Source of the DNA: Aeromicrobium sp. Leaf245
GTDB taxonomy: Bacteria > Actinomycetota > Actinomycetes > Propionibacteriales > Nocardioidaceae
Length of the DNA: 64,000 bases
Reading direction: 5' to 3'
NCBI RefSeq assembly: GCF_942548115.1
Contig: NZ_OW824151.1
Span: forward strand, 2,294,001 to 2,358,000
The position numbers and the translations under genes were made by a program. Positions 8,281-17,344 of the stretch are shown one piece after another; within the stretch, counting starts at the first letter, position 1; every line of letters begins with the position of its first letter. The notes under the pieces are model-generated. The model was not told the origin of the DNA and did not search any database. It worked only from the letters and a program-made list of their open reading frames with translations.

Positions 8281-10044
8281 TCAGTCCGGCCGGTCCGTCT
8301 CCCGCTCGATCGTCTCGCGCGTGTCCTGCTCGGCCGACCTCCCGGCGAACGTCCGGGCTCCGGGCACACCGCGGTCCTGCACGAGGTTCAGCCCGGGGAC
8401 CCGGTCCTCGACCACGAAGGTCGCCCTGGTGAAGGCCTCGGCCCCCGGCGCCCGGACCTGGGCGAGGCAGCGGAACTCCGCCGTCATGTCCTCGGGCGTG
8501 ATCCTGGTCCTGACGTACCCGCGGAGGTTGTTCTGGAGGCGCAGGTGCGGGTTCCACCGCAGCCAGGCGTGCCCGTCCACGGGCCCGTCCGCCCCGTTGC
8601 CGCCCGAGGTGATCGACGAGCACACCAGCTCGGTCCCGACGCTGCGCGTGGTGGGGTCGTCGTAGTCGAGCTTGAGCTCGCCGGCCCAGTGCGCGTGCAC
8701 GTCCCCGGTGAGCACGACCGGGTTGCGCACGCCGGCGTCGACCCAGCCGCGGGTGATCCGGTCGCGTGAGGCCCGGTAGCCGTCCCACGCGTCCATCGAG
8801 ACGGTCTTGACCGGCCCGTCGGTGCTGTCGCGCTGGGCGAAGAAGACCTGCTGGCCGATCACGTCCCACCGGGCCCGCGACCTGCGGAAGCCGTCGAGGA
8901 GCCACCGTTCCTGGGCCGGGCCCACGATCGTGCGGTTCGGGTCGACCGCGGCCGGGCAGTCGGCCCGGTAGCCGTCGCCGCACCCCTGGTCGTCGCGGAA
9001 CTGCCGGGTGTCGAGCATGTGGAACGACGCGAGCCTGCCCCAGTGCAGACGCCGGAAGAGCTGCAGGTGGTCCCCGCGCGGGATCGAGGAGCGTCGCAGC
9101 GGCATGTTCTCGTAGTAGGCACGGAACGCGGCTGCACGCCGGGCGGCGAACCCGGGCGTCTCGAGCGGGTCCTCCGGGGTCCCACCCGCCCAGTTGTTGT
9201 CGACCTCGTGGTCGTCCCACACGACGAGCCAGGGTGCGGCGGCGTGCGCGGCCTGCAGGTCGGCGTCGGCCTTGTACTGCGCGTGGCGCTGGCGGTAGGA
9301 GGCGAGGTCGACCGTCTCGGGCCCCTCGTGGTTGCGCACGTTCCCACCCGGGGCCACGTAGTCGTTCGCGGTGTACTCGTAGAGGTAGTCGCCGAGGTGC
9401 AGGACCAGGTCGGGCCGGTCCTCGGCCAGACGTCGGTACGCGGTGAAGAACCCGTGCTCGTACTGGGCGCACGACGCAAACGCCATGCTGAGCGACGTCG
9501 GCATGCTGCCGGCCGAGGGCGACGTCGTGGTCCGTCCGACGGTCGAGACGTGGCGCCCCGCACGGAACCGGTACCAGTGCTCACGGCCGGGGTCGAGGCC
9601 GTCGACCTCGACGTGCACGCTGTGCGCGTCACGCGGCAGGGCCGTCACGCTGCCCCTGCGCAGCACGCGGCGGAACCCCTCGTCGGCGGCGACCTGCCAG
9701 CTCACCTCGACCGGACGCGGGGGCATCCCGCCGAGCCCGTCGGCTGCCGTCGGGTCGAGCGCGAGCCGGGTCCAGAGCACGAACCCGTCGGGAACCGGGT
9801 CGCCCGACGCGACGCCGAGCGTGAACGGCGACCGTCGCAGGGAGACCGCGTGGGTGCGGCGGTCGACGGCGGCCCCCGAGGCCGTCGTCGGTCGCACGGC
9901 GACGGCGGCGGCGCCGAGCGCCAGGCCACCGCCCAGGAGCCGACGCCGGGAGGCGGTGGCGGCGGGTCCGGTCGGGTCGGTCCGAGGGCCTGCCTGCGAC
10001 ACGGGGACGGGTGGACGAGGGCTGGAGTGGCTCACGCCGCTCAT
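8281..10044 (-). CDS. phoD: PhoD-family alkaline phosphatase/phosphodiesterase, Tat-exported
   Basis: Taken from ATG 10044 (587 aa); the frame stays open further upstream, but only this start puts a Tat signal near the N-terminus: SRRRLLGGGLALGAAAVAV. An N-terminal fibronectin-like PhoD_N domain (FTLGVASGDPVPDGFVLWTRL) precedes the metallophosphatase core with FASCAQYEHGFFTAYRRL, LHLGDYLYE (Gly-Asp at 218-219), VWDDHEVDNNWAG (Trp276-Asp-Asp-His279) and LTGDVHAHWAGEL. These residues bind Fe and Ca in PhoD. It should release phosphate from extracellular monoesters and diesters such as teichoic acid. It is divergent from xylB; no Pho box was recognised. Confidence 0.9.
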   Translation of the reverse strand: MSGVSHSSPRPPVPVSQAGPRTDPTGPAATASRRRLLGGGLALGAAAVAVRPTTASGAAVDRRTHAVSLRRSPFTLGVASGDPVPDGFVLWTRLALDPTAADGLGGMPPRPVEVSWQVAADEGFRRVLRRGSVTALPRDAHSVHVEVDGLDPGREHWYRFRAGRHVSTVGRTTTSPSAGSMPTSLSMAFASCAQYEHGFFTAYRRLAEDRPDLVLHLGDYLYEYTANDYVAPGGNVRNHEGPETVDLASYRQRHAQYKADADLQAAHAAAPWLVVWDDHEVDNNWAGGTPEDPLETPGFAARRAAAFRAYYENMPLRRSSIPRGDHLQLFRRLHWGRLASFHMLDTRQFRDDQGCGDGYRADCPAAVDPNRTIVGPAQERWLLDGFRRSRARWDVIGQQVFFAQRDSTDGPVKTVSMDAWDGYRASRDRITRGWVDAGVRNPVVLTGDVHAHWAGELKLDYDDPTTRSVGTELVCSSITSGGNGADGPVDGHAWLRWNPHLRLQNNLRGYVRTRITPEDMTAEFRCLAQVRAPGAEAFTRATFVVEDRVPGLNLVQDRGVPGARTFAGRSAEQDTRETIERETDRPD

Positions 10045-10129
10045 CGCAGCGGCACTGGGTGAACGCCGTCCGACACGGAGGGAAGCGTCGGTGGTCCGAA
10101 CGGCGTCGTGACCTGGGACACGTCCGCGC

Positions 10130-10159
10130 TTGACTTTGTTCGGACACTGAACGAATAAT
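10130..10159 (+). promoter_or_regulatory. xylB promoter with overlapping operator palindrome
   Basis: A -35 TTGACT (10130-10135) and -10 AATAAT (10154-10159) are 18 bp apart, each one base off the sigma-70 consensus. The start ATG at 10166 coincides with the predicted transcription start, so the message is likely leaderless. A dyad centred on 10145 (10135-10155) pairs TTTGTTCG with TGAACGAA with 7 of 10 positions matching. It fills the spacer and touches the -10, a typical place for a ROK repressor (XylR) operator. Confidence 0.65.
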
Positions 10160-10165
10160 CGGGAC

Positions 10166-11560
10166 ATGCCCCTCGTGCTTGGCGTCGACTCCTCGACGCA
10201 GTCCACCAAGGCGCTGCTCGTCGACGCCGACGACGGCACCGTCGTCGAGTCGCGCACCGCCCGGCACCCCGAGGGCTCGAGCGTCGATCCCCGCGCCTGG
10301 CTGGCCGCCTTCGACGAGGCCGCCGGGCCCCTGCTGCCGCGGGCGGCAGCGCTGGCCGTCGGTGGGCAGCAGCACGGCATGGTGGCACTCGACGCCGACG
10401 ACCTCCCGGTGCACGACGCCCTGCTCTGGAACGACACCCGCTCCGCCGGCGCCGCGGCGGACCTCGTCGAGGAGATGGGTGGCCCCGCCGCGTGCGCGGA
10501 GGCCGTGGGCAGCGTGCTCGTGGCCTCCTTCACCATCACCAAGCTGCGCTGGCTCCGCGACCACCGGCCCGACGCCGCACGGCGGACCGTCCGCGTGATG
10601 CTGCCGCACGACTACGTGACCTGGCACGCCTCGGGTCAGCGGGCCGAGCCCGTGACCGATCGCGGCGACGCCTCCGGCACGGGCTACTACTCCGCCGTCG
10701 ACGACGCGTACCGGGCCGACCTGCTGGAGCTGGCGCTCGGCCGCGTCCCGCACGTGCCGCGGGTCGCCCAGCCGGCGGAGCAGGTGACGACGACCGCCGA
10801 CGGGTGCGTCGTCGCCGCGGGCACCGGGGACAACATGGCCGCGGCCCTCGGTCTCGGACTGGTGGCCGGCGACGTGTCGCTGTCGATCGGCACCTCCGGG
10901 GTCGCCTCGGCGGTCAGCGAGAAGCCCGTCGCCGACGCGACCGGCGTCGTCACCGGCTTCGCCGACGCGACCGGCCGGTACCTCCCCATGGCCACCACCA
11001 TGAACGCCGCGCGCATCCTCGACCTGCACGCGAGGCTTCTCGGGGTCGACCACGACGGCCTCGCGGACCTGGCCCTCGCCGCACCGGCCGGCGCCCACGG
11101 GCTCACGGTCAGCCCCTACTACGCCGGCGAGCGCAGCCCGAACCGTCCGGACGCCACCGGCACCTGGGCCGGACTGACCCCCTCGACGAGCCGCGAGGAC
11201 GTCGCACGGGCTGCGGTCGAGGCCCTGCTCTGCTCGCTCGCCGACGCCCTCGAGGCGGTCGCCCAGGGCTTCGACAGCCCCGGCACCGTCGAGCGGGTGC
11301 TGATGATCGGTGGTGGCGCGCGGAACCGCGCCGTCCAGGCCCTGGCGCCGGCCGTGCTCGGCCGAGCGGTCACGCTCCCGGGCGACGCGGAGTACGTCGC
11401 CCTCGGCGCGGCCCGACAGGCCGCCTGGTCGCTCTCCGGCTCCGCCGAGCCGCCGGTGTGGGCGCTGCCCGAGAGCCGCGTGCTCGAGGCCGCCCCCCTC
11501 CCCCACGTCCGTGACGCCTACGCCTCGTTGCGCGAGCTCACGGCGCCCTGGACCACCTGA
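10166..11560 (+). CDS. xylB: xylulokinase
   Basis: A 464-residue FGGY-family sugar kinase. The N-terminal ATPase motif [16 protein letters not shown], the substrate block [22 protein letters not shown], the catalytic-Asp region [14 protein letters not shown], the phosphate loop [12 protein letters not shown] and the C-terminal [19 protein letters not shown] all fit XylB. It phosphorylates D-xylulose with ATP to xylulose 5-phosphate. The gene precedes xylA by 44 nt and lies in the same operon with a ROK regulator. Length is slightly short of E. coli XylB (484). Confidence 0.95.
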   Translation: MPLVLGVDSSTQSTKALLVDADDGTVVESRTARHPEGSSVDPRAWLAAFDEAAGPLLPRAAALAVGGQQHGMVALDADDLPVHDALLWNDTRSAGAAADLVEEMGGPAACAEAVGSVLVASFTITKLRWLRDHRPDAARRTVRVMLPHDYVTWHASGQRAEPVTDRGDASGTGYYSAVDDAYRADLLELALGRVPHVPRVAQPAEQVTTTADGCVVAAGTGDNMAAALGLGLVAGDVSLSIGTSGVASAVSEKPVADATGVVTGFADATGRYLPMATTMNAARILDLHARLLGVDHDGLADLALAAPAGAHGLTVSPYYAGERSPNRPDATGTWAGLTPSTSREDVARAAVEALLCSLADALEAVAQGFDSPGTVERVLMIGGGARNRAVQALAPAVLGRAVTLPGDAEYVALGAARQAAWSLSGSAEPPVWALPESRVLEAAPLPHVRDAYASLRELTAPWTT

Positions 11561-11604
11561 CCTCCCTTCACGACCGACCACCCGAACCCCTCGAAAGGCC
11601 TGAC

Positions 11605-12765
11605 ATGACCGTCCCCACCCCCGTCCCCACCGACAAGTTCTCCTTCGGCATCTGGACGGTGCAGTACGCCGGCCGCGACCCCTTCGGCGAGCCCACCCGC
11701 GCGGCGATGGACCCGGTCCACGCGCTGGAGAAGCTGGCCGAGCTCGGCGCCTACGGCGTCAACTTCCACGACGACGACGTGGTGCCCTTCGGCTCCTCGG
11801 AGTCCGAGCGCGACGCGATCCTCGACCGGTTCCGCAAGGGCCTGGCCGAGACCGGGCTCGCCGTGACGACCGCGACCACCAACCTCTTCGGCCACCCGGT
11901 CTTCAAGGACGGCGGCTTCACGTCCAACGACCGCGCCGTTCGCCGGTTCGCCCTGCGCAAGGTCATGCGCAACATCGACCTGGCCGCCGAGCTGGGCGCC
12001 CAGGTCTACGTCTGCTGGGGCGGGCGCGAGGGCGCCGAGAGCGGTGCCGCCAAGGACGTGCAGGCGGCACTCTCGCGCTACAAGGAGGGCTTCGACCTGC
12101 TGGGCCAGTACGTCGTGGACCAGGGCTACGACCTGAAGTTCGCCATCGAGCCCAAGCCCAACGAGCCCCGCGGCGACATCCTGCTCCCCACCATCGGGCA
12201 CGCGCTCGCCTTCATCGACAGCCTCGAGCGCCCCGAGATGGTCGGCGTCAACCCCGAGATCGGGCACGAGGAGATGGCCGGGCTCAACGCGGCCCACGGC
12301 TACGCCCAGGCGCTGTGGCACGGGAAGCTGTTCCACATCGACCTCAACGGCCAGTCGGGGCCGCGCTACGACCAGGACTTCCGCTTCGGCGCCGGCAACG
12401 CGCGTGGCGCGTTCTGGATCGTCGACACCCTCCTGCAGGGCGGGTACGACGGGCCGGTGCACTTCGACTTCAAGACCCCGCGCACGGAGGACGAGGACGG
12501 CGTGTGGACGGCGGCCGCCGCCTGCATGACCAACTACCTCGTGCTGCGCGAGAAGGCCCTGGCCTTCCGTGCCGACCCCGAGGTCCAGGAGGCGCTCGGC
12601 GCAGCGCGTGTGCCCGAGCTCTCCGAGCCGACGCTGGCCGCCGGCGAGACCTGGGCCGACCTGCAGGCCGAGACCGGCGAGGACCCCGAGGTCCTCGGCG
12701 CCCGCGGCATGGCCTTCGAGCACCTCGACCAGCTCGCGCTCGAGCACCTGTACGGGGTGCGCTGA
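11605..12765 (+). CDS. xylA: xylose isomerase
   Basis: A 386-residue class I (actinobacterial-size) xylose isomerase. Signatures are [10 protein letters not shown] (catalytic His with nearby Asp), [10 protein letters not shown], the metal-binding [35 protein letters not shown] and [10 protein letters not shown]. It interconverts D-xylose and D-xylulose using two divalent metals in the cytoplasm. A GAAAGG ribosome site lies 5 to 10 nt upstream. The stop is 2 nt from the start of the following ROK gene. Confidence 0.97.
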   Translation: MTVPTPVPTDKFSFGIWTVQYAGRDPFGEPTRAAMDPVHALEKLAELGAYGVNFHDDDVVPFGSSESERDAILDRFRKGLAETGLAVTTATTNLFGHPVFKDGGFTSNDRAVRRFALRKVMRNIDLAAELGAQVYVCWGGREGAESGAAKDVQAALSRYKEGFDLLGQYVVDQGYDLKFAIEPKPNEPRGDILLPTIGHALAFIDSLERPEMVGVNPEIGHEEMAGLNAAHGYAQALWHGKLFHIDLNGQSGPRYDQDFRFGAGNARGAFWIVDTLLQGGYDGPVHFDFKTPRTEDEDGVWTAAAACMTNYLVLREKALAFRADPEVQEALGAARVPELSEPTLAAGETWADLQAETGEDPEVLGARGMAFEHLDQLALEHLYGVR

Positions 12766-12767
12766 GC

Positions 12768-13916
12768 ATGCCCCCGGCCGCCCCCGACCAGCTGCGCCGG
12801 GCCAACACGGCGCTCGTCGTCCGCACGCTGCGCGACGCCGGCCCGAGCAGCCGCACGTCGCTGGCCCGACGCACCGGTCTGGCCAAGGCCACGGTCGGGG
12901 CGATCGTCGGGGAGCTGTCGGAGCGGGCTGTCGTCGTCGAGGGAGACGCGTCGTCGCAGGGCCGGGGCCGACCGTCCCGGCCGGTGGAGCTCGCGGCGGG
13001 CTCCGTGCTCGGCCTGGGCCTCGAGGTCAACGTCGACTACGTGGCCGCCGCACTCGTCGACCTCGCCGCCACGCAGGTCCTCACCACGACGCGCCAGGTG
13101 CCCGACGGTGCCGACGCGCTCGAGACCCTGGTCGAGCTCGCCCTCGAGGTCGCCGACCAGGCCCCCGGGCGCATCGTCGGGGCACACCTCGCCGTGCCGG
13201 GGCTGGTGGAGCGTGACCACGCCACGGTCGCGCTCGCGCCGAACCTCGGCTGGACGGGCACACGGCCCGGTGACGTGCTCGCTGAGGCGCTGGGCGTCAC
13301 CGTCCTGGTGGACAACGACGCCAACCTCGCCGCGGTGGCCGAGTCGACGCACGGAGCCGCCCAGCAGTCCGTCTCGACGCTGTACATCACCGGGACCGTC
13401 GGCATCGGCGCCGGCATCGTGCAGGACGGCCGCCTGGTGAGGGGATCGGGATTCGCCGGCGAGGTGGGCCACATGCCGATCGGCGACCTGGGTCGCCGCT
13501 GCGCCTGCGGTCGGCAGGGGTGCTGGGAGACCACCGTGGGACTGCGTGCCGCGCTCGCCGCCGTCGGGATGCGAGCCTCGGGCACTCCGATGGAACGTGC
13601 GGCGAAGGTGGCGGCGAGGGCTGAGACCGACGCCGACGTGGCGACCGCGCTGGACGTGCTCGGCGCGCAGCTCGGTCACGGACTGGCCACCCTGTGCACG
13701 GTCCTGGACCCCGAGGTGATCGTCCTCGGTGGCTACTTCCAGCCGCTGGCCCCATGGATCCTGCACAGCGCGCAGGACGTGGTGCACCGACGGCTGCCCG
13801 CAGCCCACCACCAGCGCCCGGACGTCCGGGTCGGCACGCTCGGGATCGAGGCCGCCGCCCTGGGCGCGGCCGAGCAGGCCCTCACCGACGTGCTCGAGGG
13901 CTCCGTCGCGCTCTGA
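12768..13916 (+). CDS. ROK-family transcriptional regulator (XylR-like), downstream of xylA
   Basis: A 382-residue protein starting at ATG 12768, 2 nt after the xylA stop. Residues about 7-52 are a winged helix-turn-helix (LRRANTALVVRTLRDAGPSSRTSLARRTGLAKATVGAIV). The ROK body has LVDNDANLAAVAE (Asp184), GHMPIGDLGRRCACGRQGCWE with the zinc residues His235, Cys245, Cys247 and Cys252. It most likely represses the xyl genes and is relieved by xylose or a derived sugar. It ends convergently with a second ROK gene, 22 nt apart. Confidence 0.85.
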   Translation: MPPAAPDQLRRANTALVVRTLRDAGPSSRTSLARRTGLAKATVGAIVGELSERAVVVEGDASSQGRGRPSRPVELAAGSVLGLGLEVNVDYVAAALVDLAATQVLTTTRQVPDGADALETLVELALEVADQAPGRIVGAHLAVPGLVERDHATVALAPNLGWTGTRPGDVLAEALGVTVLVDNDANLAAVAESTHGAAQQSVSTLYITGTVGIGAGIVQDGRLVRGSGFAGEVGHMPIGDLGRRCACGRQGCWETTVGLRAALAAVGMRASGTPMERAAKVAARAETDADVATALDVLGAQLGHGLATLCTVLDPEVIVLGGYFQPLAPWILHSAQDVVHRRLPAAHHQRPDVRVGTLGIEAAALGAAEQALTDVLEGSVAL

Positions 13917-13938
13917 GGACCCGCCGGTCGTGTCGTGC

Positions 13939-15168
13939 TCAGGCGACGCTGAGCGCTGACTCGACGTCGACCTGCGCCGCCGCCAGGCAGGTGACGGGGT
14001 CCGCGAGCAGCCGCTCGAAGGCCGTCTCGGCCGCACCGACGAGCACGGCGTCGGCGCCGAGTCCCGGCAGCTCGATCCGCACCAGCTCGCGCGGCGCCAC
14101 GAGGGCGGTGTCGTGCAGCGTGCGGTCGACCTCGTCCTGCACGTGCGGGTACAGCGAGCGCAGGAAGCCGCCGAGGACGACGACCCGCGGGTTGAGCAGG
14201 TTGACGGCGTTCGCGAGCCCACGGCCGAGGAGCCGACCGACCTCCCGCAGGTCGTCGTCGACCTCCTGCAGCCCGTCGAGCATCTCCCCCAGGGACCCGA
14301 CCCGGTCCGGCGGGCAGCCGATCGCCTCGGCGATCGCGTGCGCGCCGACCTGGGTCTCCCAGCACCCTCGGTTGCCGCAGTGGCACTCCCGGCCGGCGGG
14401 GTCGAGGGACATGTGCCCGATCTCTCCGGCGTACCCACCCGCACCCACCAGTCGATGGCCGTCGACGATGACGCCCGCACCGACGCCGACCTCGCCGGAC
14501 AGGTAGACGAGGTCGGCGACGTCGACCCCGGCACCCCGCAGGTGCTCGGAGAACGCCCCGAGGTCGGCGTCGTTGCCGAGCTCCACCGGAGCGATGCCGC
14601 CCAGCCGGTCCGACATGATCGCGCTGAAGGGCACGTCACGCCAGCCGAGGTTCGGGGCCAGCCGGACGAGACCGTCCGAGCGTCGCACGACGCCCGGCAC
14701 GGCCATCCCGACGCCGACCAGCGCACTGCCCGGTGAGGCGTCGCGCACGACCAGCCGCAGCATGGCCATGACCGCGTCGGCCACCGCGTGCGGGTCGCGC
14801 GACGCGGGGATCGGACCCGTGGCCCTGGCCAGGATCGCGCCGCCCAGGCCGACCCGCGCGACGGTGAGTCCGTCGACGCGGACGTCGACCGCGAGCACGT
14901 GCGCGCCGTCCTGGGTCGGCACGACGTCCGGCGACGGGCGCCCGGCGCTGCTGCGCACCGCCTCCGACCTGACCTGCTCGGCCAGTCCGAGCCCCTGGAG
15001 CTCGGTGACCAGCCCGGCGATGGTGCTCCGGTTGAGCCCCATCGCGGACGTCAGGTCGGACCGGGAGACCCGGCCCAGCAGGTGCACGTGGCCCAGGAGC
15101 GTGCCCAGGTTGTGGCGCCGGACGGCCTCCTGGTTGGTGCCCGCCCCGGACCGCGCGCTCGTCTGCAC
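13939..15168 (-). CDS. ROK-family transcriptional regulator at the end of the xylFGH operon
   Basis: A 409-residue protein with N-terminal helix-turn-helix (NQEAVRRHNLGTLLGHVHLLGRVSRSDLTSAMGLNRSTIAGLV), the ROK kinase-like fold with ELGNDADLGAFSEH, and the zinc motif GHMSLDPAGRECHCGNRGCWETQ. The NQEAVRRHN start is characteristic of sugar-responsive ROK repressors of actinobacteria. The GTG start lies 7 nt after the xylH stop, so it is the last gene of the transporter operon. With the ROK gene behind xylA, the locus has two candidate repressors that are clearly different in sequence. Confidence 0.85.
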   Translation of the reverse strand: MQTSARSGAGTNQEAVRRHNLGTLLGHVHLLGRVSRSDLTSAMGLNRSTIAGLVTELQGLGLAEQVRSEAVRSSAGRPSPDVVPTQDGAHVLAVDVRVDGLTVARVGLGGAILARATGPIPASRDPHAVADAVMAMLRLVVRDASPGSALVGVGMAVPGVVRRSDGLVRLAPNLGWRDVPFSAIMSDRLGGIAPVELGNDADLGAFSEHLRGAGVDVADLVYLSGEVGVGAGVIVDGHRLVGAGGYAGEIGHMSLDPAGRECHCGNRGCWETQVGAHAIAEAIGCPPDRVGSLGEMLDGLQEVDDDLREVGRLLGRGLANAVNLLNPRVVVLGGFLRSLYPHVQDEVDRTLHDTALVAPRELVRIELPGLGADAVLVGAAETAFERLLADPVTCLAAAQVDVESALSVA

Positions 15169-15175
15169 GACCGGC

Positions 15176-16465
15176 TCAGCTCACGCCGGACGCCGAGCGG
15201 CGCCGGCGGGACACCGCGTCGACCGCTGCGGCGAGCAGGAGCACCGCGCCGGTGACGACGTAGTTGATCCAGCTGGCCTGGTTGAGCAGGCCCAGTCCGT
15301 TGATGATCGTCGCGATGACCACGCCGCCGATGACCCCGTCGCGGGCCTTGCCCTTGCCGCCGAACAGGCTGGTGCCACCGATGACGGCCGCACCCACGGC
15401 GTAGAGCAGCGTGTTGCCCGCACCGGAGGAGGGCGACACCTTGCCGGCGTAGGACGCGGCGAGGATGCCGCTGATCACGGCGGTCGACGTGCAGAGGACG
15501 AAGACGGAGATGCGGATCTTGTCGACGTCGATGCCGGCCCGTCGGGCCGCCTCGCGGTTGCCGCCCACCGCGTAGACGTGGCGCCCGTAGCGCGTGCGGC
15601 TCAGCACGAAGGTGAAGATCACCAGCAGCACGCCGACGAGCAGCAGCACGTAGGGCACGCCCTGGATCGGGAAGTTGGGGTTGCGGCTGCGGTTCAGGCT
15701 CAGCAGCGCTGTGAGACCGAGCACCACGACGCCCATGCCGGCGATCTTGACGAGCAGCAGGCTCAGCGGCTGGTGCGCGAGACCGCGGCTCACCTGGGTG
15801 CGGTAGCGCAGCAGCGTGAGCGCGGCGAAGGCGAGGACCGCGATGACCGCGATCGTCCACCCGGCGACCACCGGCATGTTCTTGATGGTCAGGCCGCGCA
15901 GGACGGGGTCGGCGACGCGCACCGACCCGCCCTGGCCGATGAGCTTGAGGGTCAGGCCCTGCAGCGCCAGGAAGAACGCCAGGGTCACGACGAAGCTGGG
16001 GATGCCCAGCTTGGCCACGAGGGCGCCGATCAGGGTGCCGAGCACGGCACCGAAGACCAGTCCGCCGACGACCGCCAGGTACCACGGGAGCCCGTGGTCG
16101 ACGATGGCGAGCGCCGCGATCGCGGCACCGGCGCCGCCGGCGACACCGGCGGACAGGTCGATGTCGCCGAGCAGCAGCACGGGCACCAGCCCCATCGCGA
16201 GCACGCAGATGGCACCCGACTGGGTGATGAGGTTGGCGATGTTCAGGGCCGTCAGGAAGGTGTCGCTGGCGGCGCTGAAGACGATGAACAGGATGATGAG
16301 CCCGAGGGCCGCCGGCAGGGCGCCCATCTCGCCGCCGCGCAGGCGGTTGAGGTAGGCCTGCCAGGCGTCGCCGAGCGTGGCCGCCTGGCGGGCGTCGATC
16401 GCGAAGTCGGTCTCGGCCAGACCGCTGCCGCCCTTCGAGGACGGATCGGTGGGGGTGGTGGTCAT
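15176..16465 (-). CDS. xylH: xylose ABC transporter permease XylH
   Basis: A 429-residue polytopic membrane protein of the CUT2 sugar permease family (BPD_transp_2 / AraH-RbsC). It has about ten or more hydrophobic segments, for example ALGLIILFIVFSA, VLAMGLVPVLLLGDIDLSAG (the conserved GDIDLS loop), LAFFLALQGLTLKLIGQGG, VLLLVGVLLVIFTFVL and the AVGGNREAARRAGI cytoplasmic loop that docks to the ATPase. Its start overlaps the xylG stop by 4 bp. The order xylF-xylG-xylH supports xylose as substrate. Confidence 0.88.
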   Translation of the reverse strand: MTTTPTDPSSKGGSGLAETDFAIDARQAATLGDAWQAYLNRLRGGEMGALPAALGLIILFIVFSAASDTFLTALNIANLITQSGAICVLAMGLVPVLLLGDIDLSAGVAGGAGAAIAALAIVDHGLPWYLAVVGGLVFGAVLGTLIGALVAKLGIPSFVVTLAFFLALQGLTLKLIGQGGSVRVADPVLRGLTIKNMPVVAGWTIAVIAVLAFAALTLLRYRTQVSRGLAHQPLSLLLVKIAGMGVVVLGLTALLSLNRSRNPNFPIQGVPYVLLLVGVLLVIFTFVLSRTRYGRHVYAVGGNREAARRAGIDVDKIRISVFVLCTSTAVISGILAASYAGKVSPSSGAGNTLLYAVGAAVIGGTSLFGGKGKARDGVIGGVVIATIINGLGLLNQASWINYVVTGAVLLLAAAVDAVSRRRRSASGVS

Positions 16466-17235
16466 GATGCCTCTCCGACGGACGTGAGACCGAGGTCGCC
16501 CGAGCGACCTGCGGTGATGAGCTCGACGACCTGGGTGTTGGTGACGTCCTTCGTGGCCACGTCGGCGGCCACACGGCCCAGGTACAGGGCGGTGATGCGG
16601 TCGGCGACCTCGAAGACGTCGACCATGTTGTGCGAGATGAGGACGACGCCGAGGCCCTGGTCGGCCAGGCGGCGCACGAGGTCGAGGACCTGACGGGTCT
16701 GCGCGACGCCGAGGGCGGCCGTCGGCTCGTCGAGCAGCACGACCTTGGAGTTCCAGAGCACCGACTTCGCGATGGCGACGGTCTGGCGCTGGCCGCCCGA
16801 GAGGCTGGCGACGCTCTGGCGCACCGACTTGACGGTGCGCACCGAGAGCGACGCGAGGGTCTCGCGGGCCCGAGCCTCCATGGTCGCCTCGTCGAGGGCC
16901 GGACCCTTCATGAGCTCGCGGCCGAGGAAGAGGTTCTCGACGATGTCGAGGTTGTCGCAGAGGGCGAGGTCCTGGTAGACGACCTCGATGCCGAGGGCCG
17001 AGGCGTCGCGGGGGCCGTGGATGTCGACGGGCTCGCCCTCGAAGTAGCGCTGGCCCGAGTCGGCGGAGTAGATGCCGGCGATGGTCTTGACGAGCGTGGA
17101 CTTGCCGGCGCCGTTGTCGCCGACGAGGGCGGTGACCTGCCCGGGGTGGACGGCGAGGTCGACGTCGTGGAGGACGTGGACGGCGCCGAAGCTCTTGTTG
17201 ATGCCGCGCAGCTCCAGCAGCGGGGTGGTGCTCAT
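16462..17235 (-). CDS. xylG: sugar ABC transporter ATP-binding protein (single domain) XylG
   Basis: A 257-residue ABC ATPase with Walker A GDNGAGKST (39-47), Q-loop VYQDLALCDN, signature LSGGQ (145-149), Walker B VVLLDEP (Asp169, Glu170) and switch His in ISHNM. Only one nucleotide-binding domain is present, unlike E. coli XylG, which is a fused tandem of about 510 aa; it resembles the FrcA-type single-domain CUT2 ATPases. It energises uptake through XylH, presumably as a homodimer. It lies between a strong hairpin behind xylF and a 4-bp overlap with xylH. Confidence 0.88.
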   Translation of the reverse strand: MSTTPLLELRGINKSFGAVHVLHDVDLAVHPGQVTALVGDNGAGKSTLVKTIAGIYSADSGQRYFEGEPVDIHGPRDASALGIEVVYQDLALCDNLDIVENLFLGRELMKGPALDEATMEARARETLASLSVRTVKSVRQSVASLSGGQRQTVAIAKSVLWNSKVVLLDEPTAALGVAQTRQVLDLVRRLADQGLGVVLISHNMVDVFEVADRITALYLGRVAADVATKDVTNTQVVELITAGRSGDLGLTSVGEAS

Positions 17236-17294
17236 GTGGTCTCCAGGTGCGTGCGAGGAGGTGGTCGGTCGGTCTCGGGACAGCGAGGGTGTGC

Positions 17295-17330
17295 CCCGTG
17301 GGGGCGGTCCGGCAGGACCGCCCCCACGGG
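17295..17330 (-). terminator. strong hairpin between xylF and xylG
   Basis: A perfect 16-bp stem: CCCGTGGGGGCGGTCC (17295-17310), loop GGCA, and the complementary arm (17315-17330). It lies 15 nt after the xylF stop and 60 nt before the xylG start. There is no T-tract. It is best read as a partial terminator or 3'-end stabiliser that gives more binding protein than transporter subunits. Confidence 0.65.
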
Positions 17331-17344
17331 ACGACGGGTGGACG

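Noticed and set aside
10045-10542. PhoD with about 166 extra N-terminal residues
   Set aside because: It would run through the xylB promoter and gene, and the Tat signal would be buried inside the protein.
12315-12767. ROK regulator starting inside xylA
   Set aside because: The helix-turn-helix begins right after ATG 12768; the upstream frame is an out-of-frame reading of xylA.
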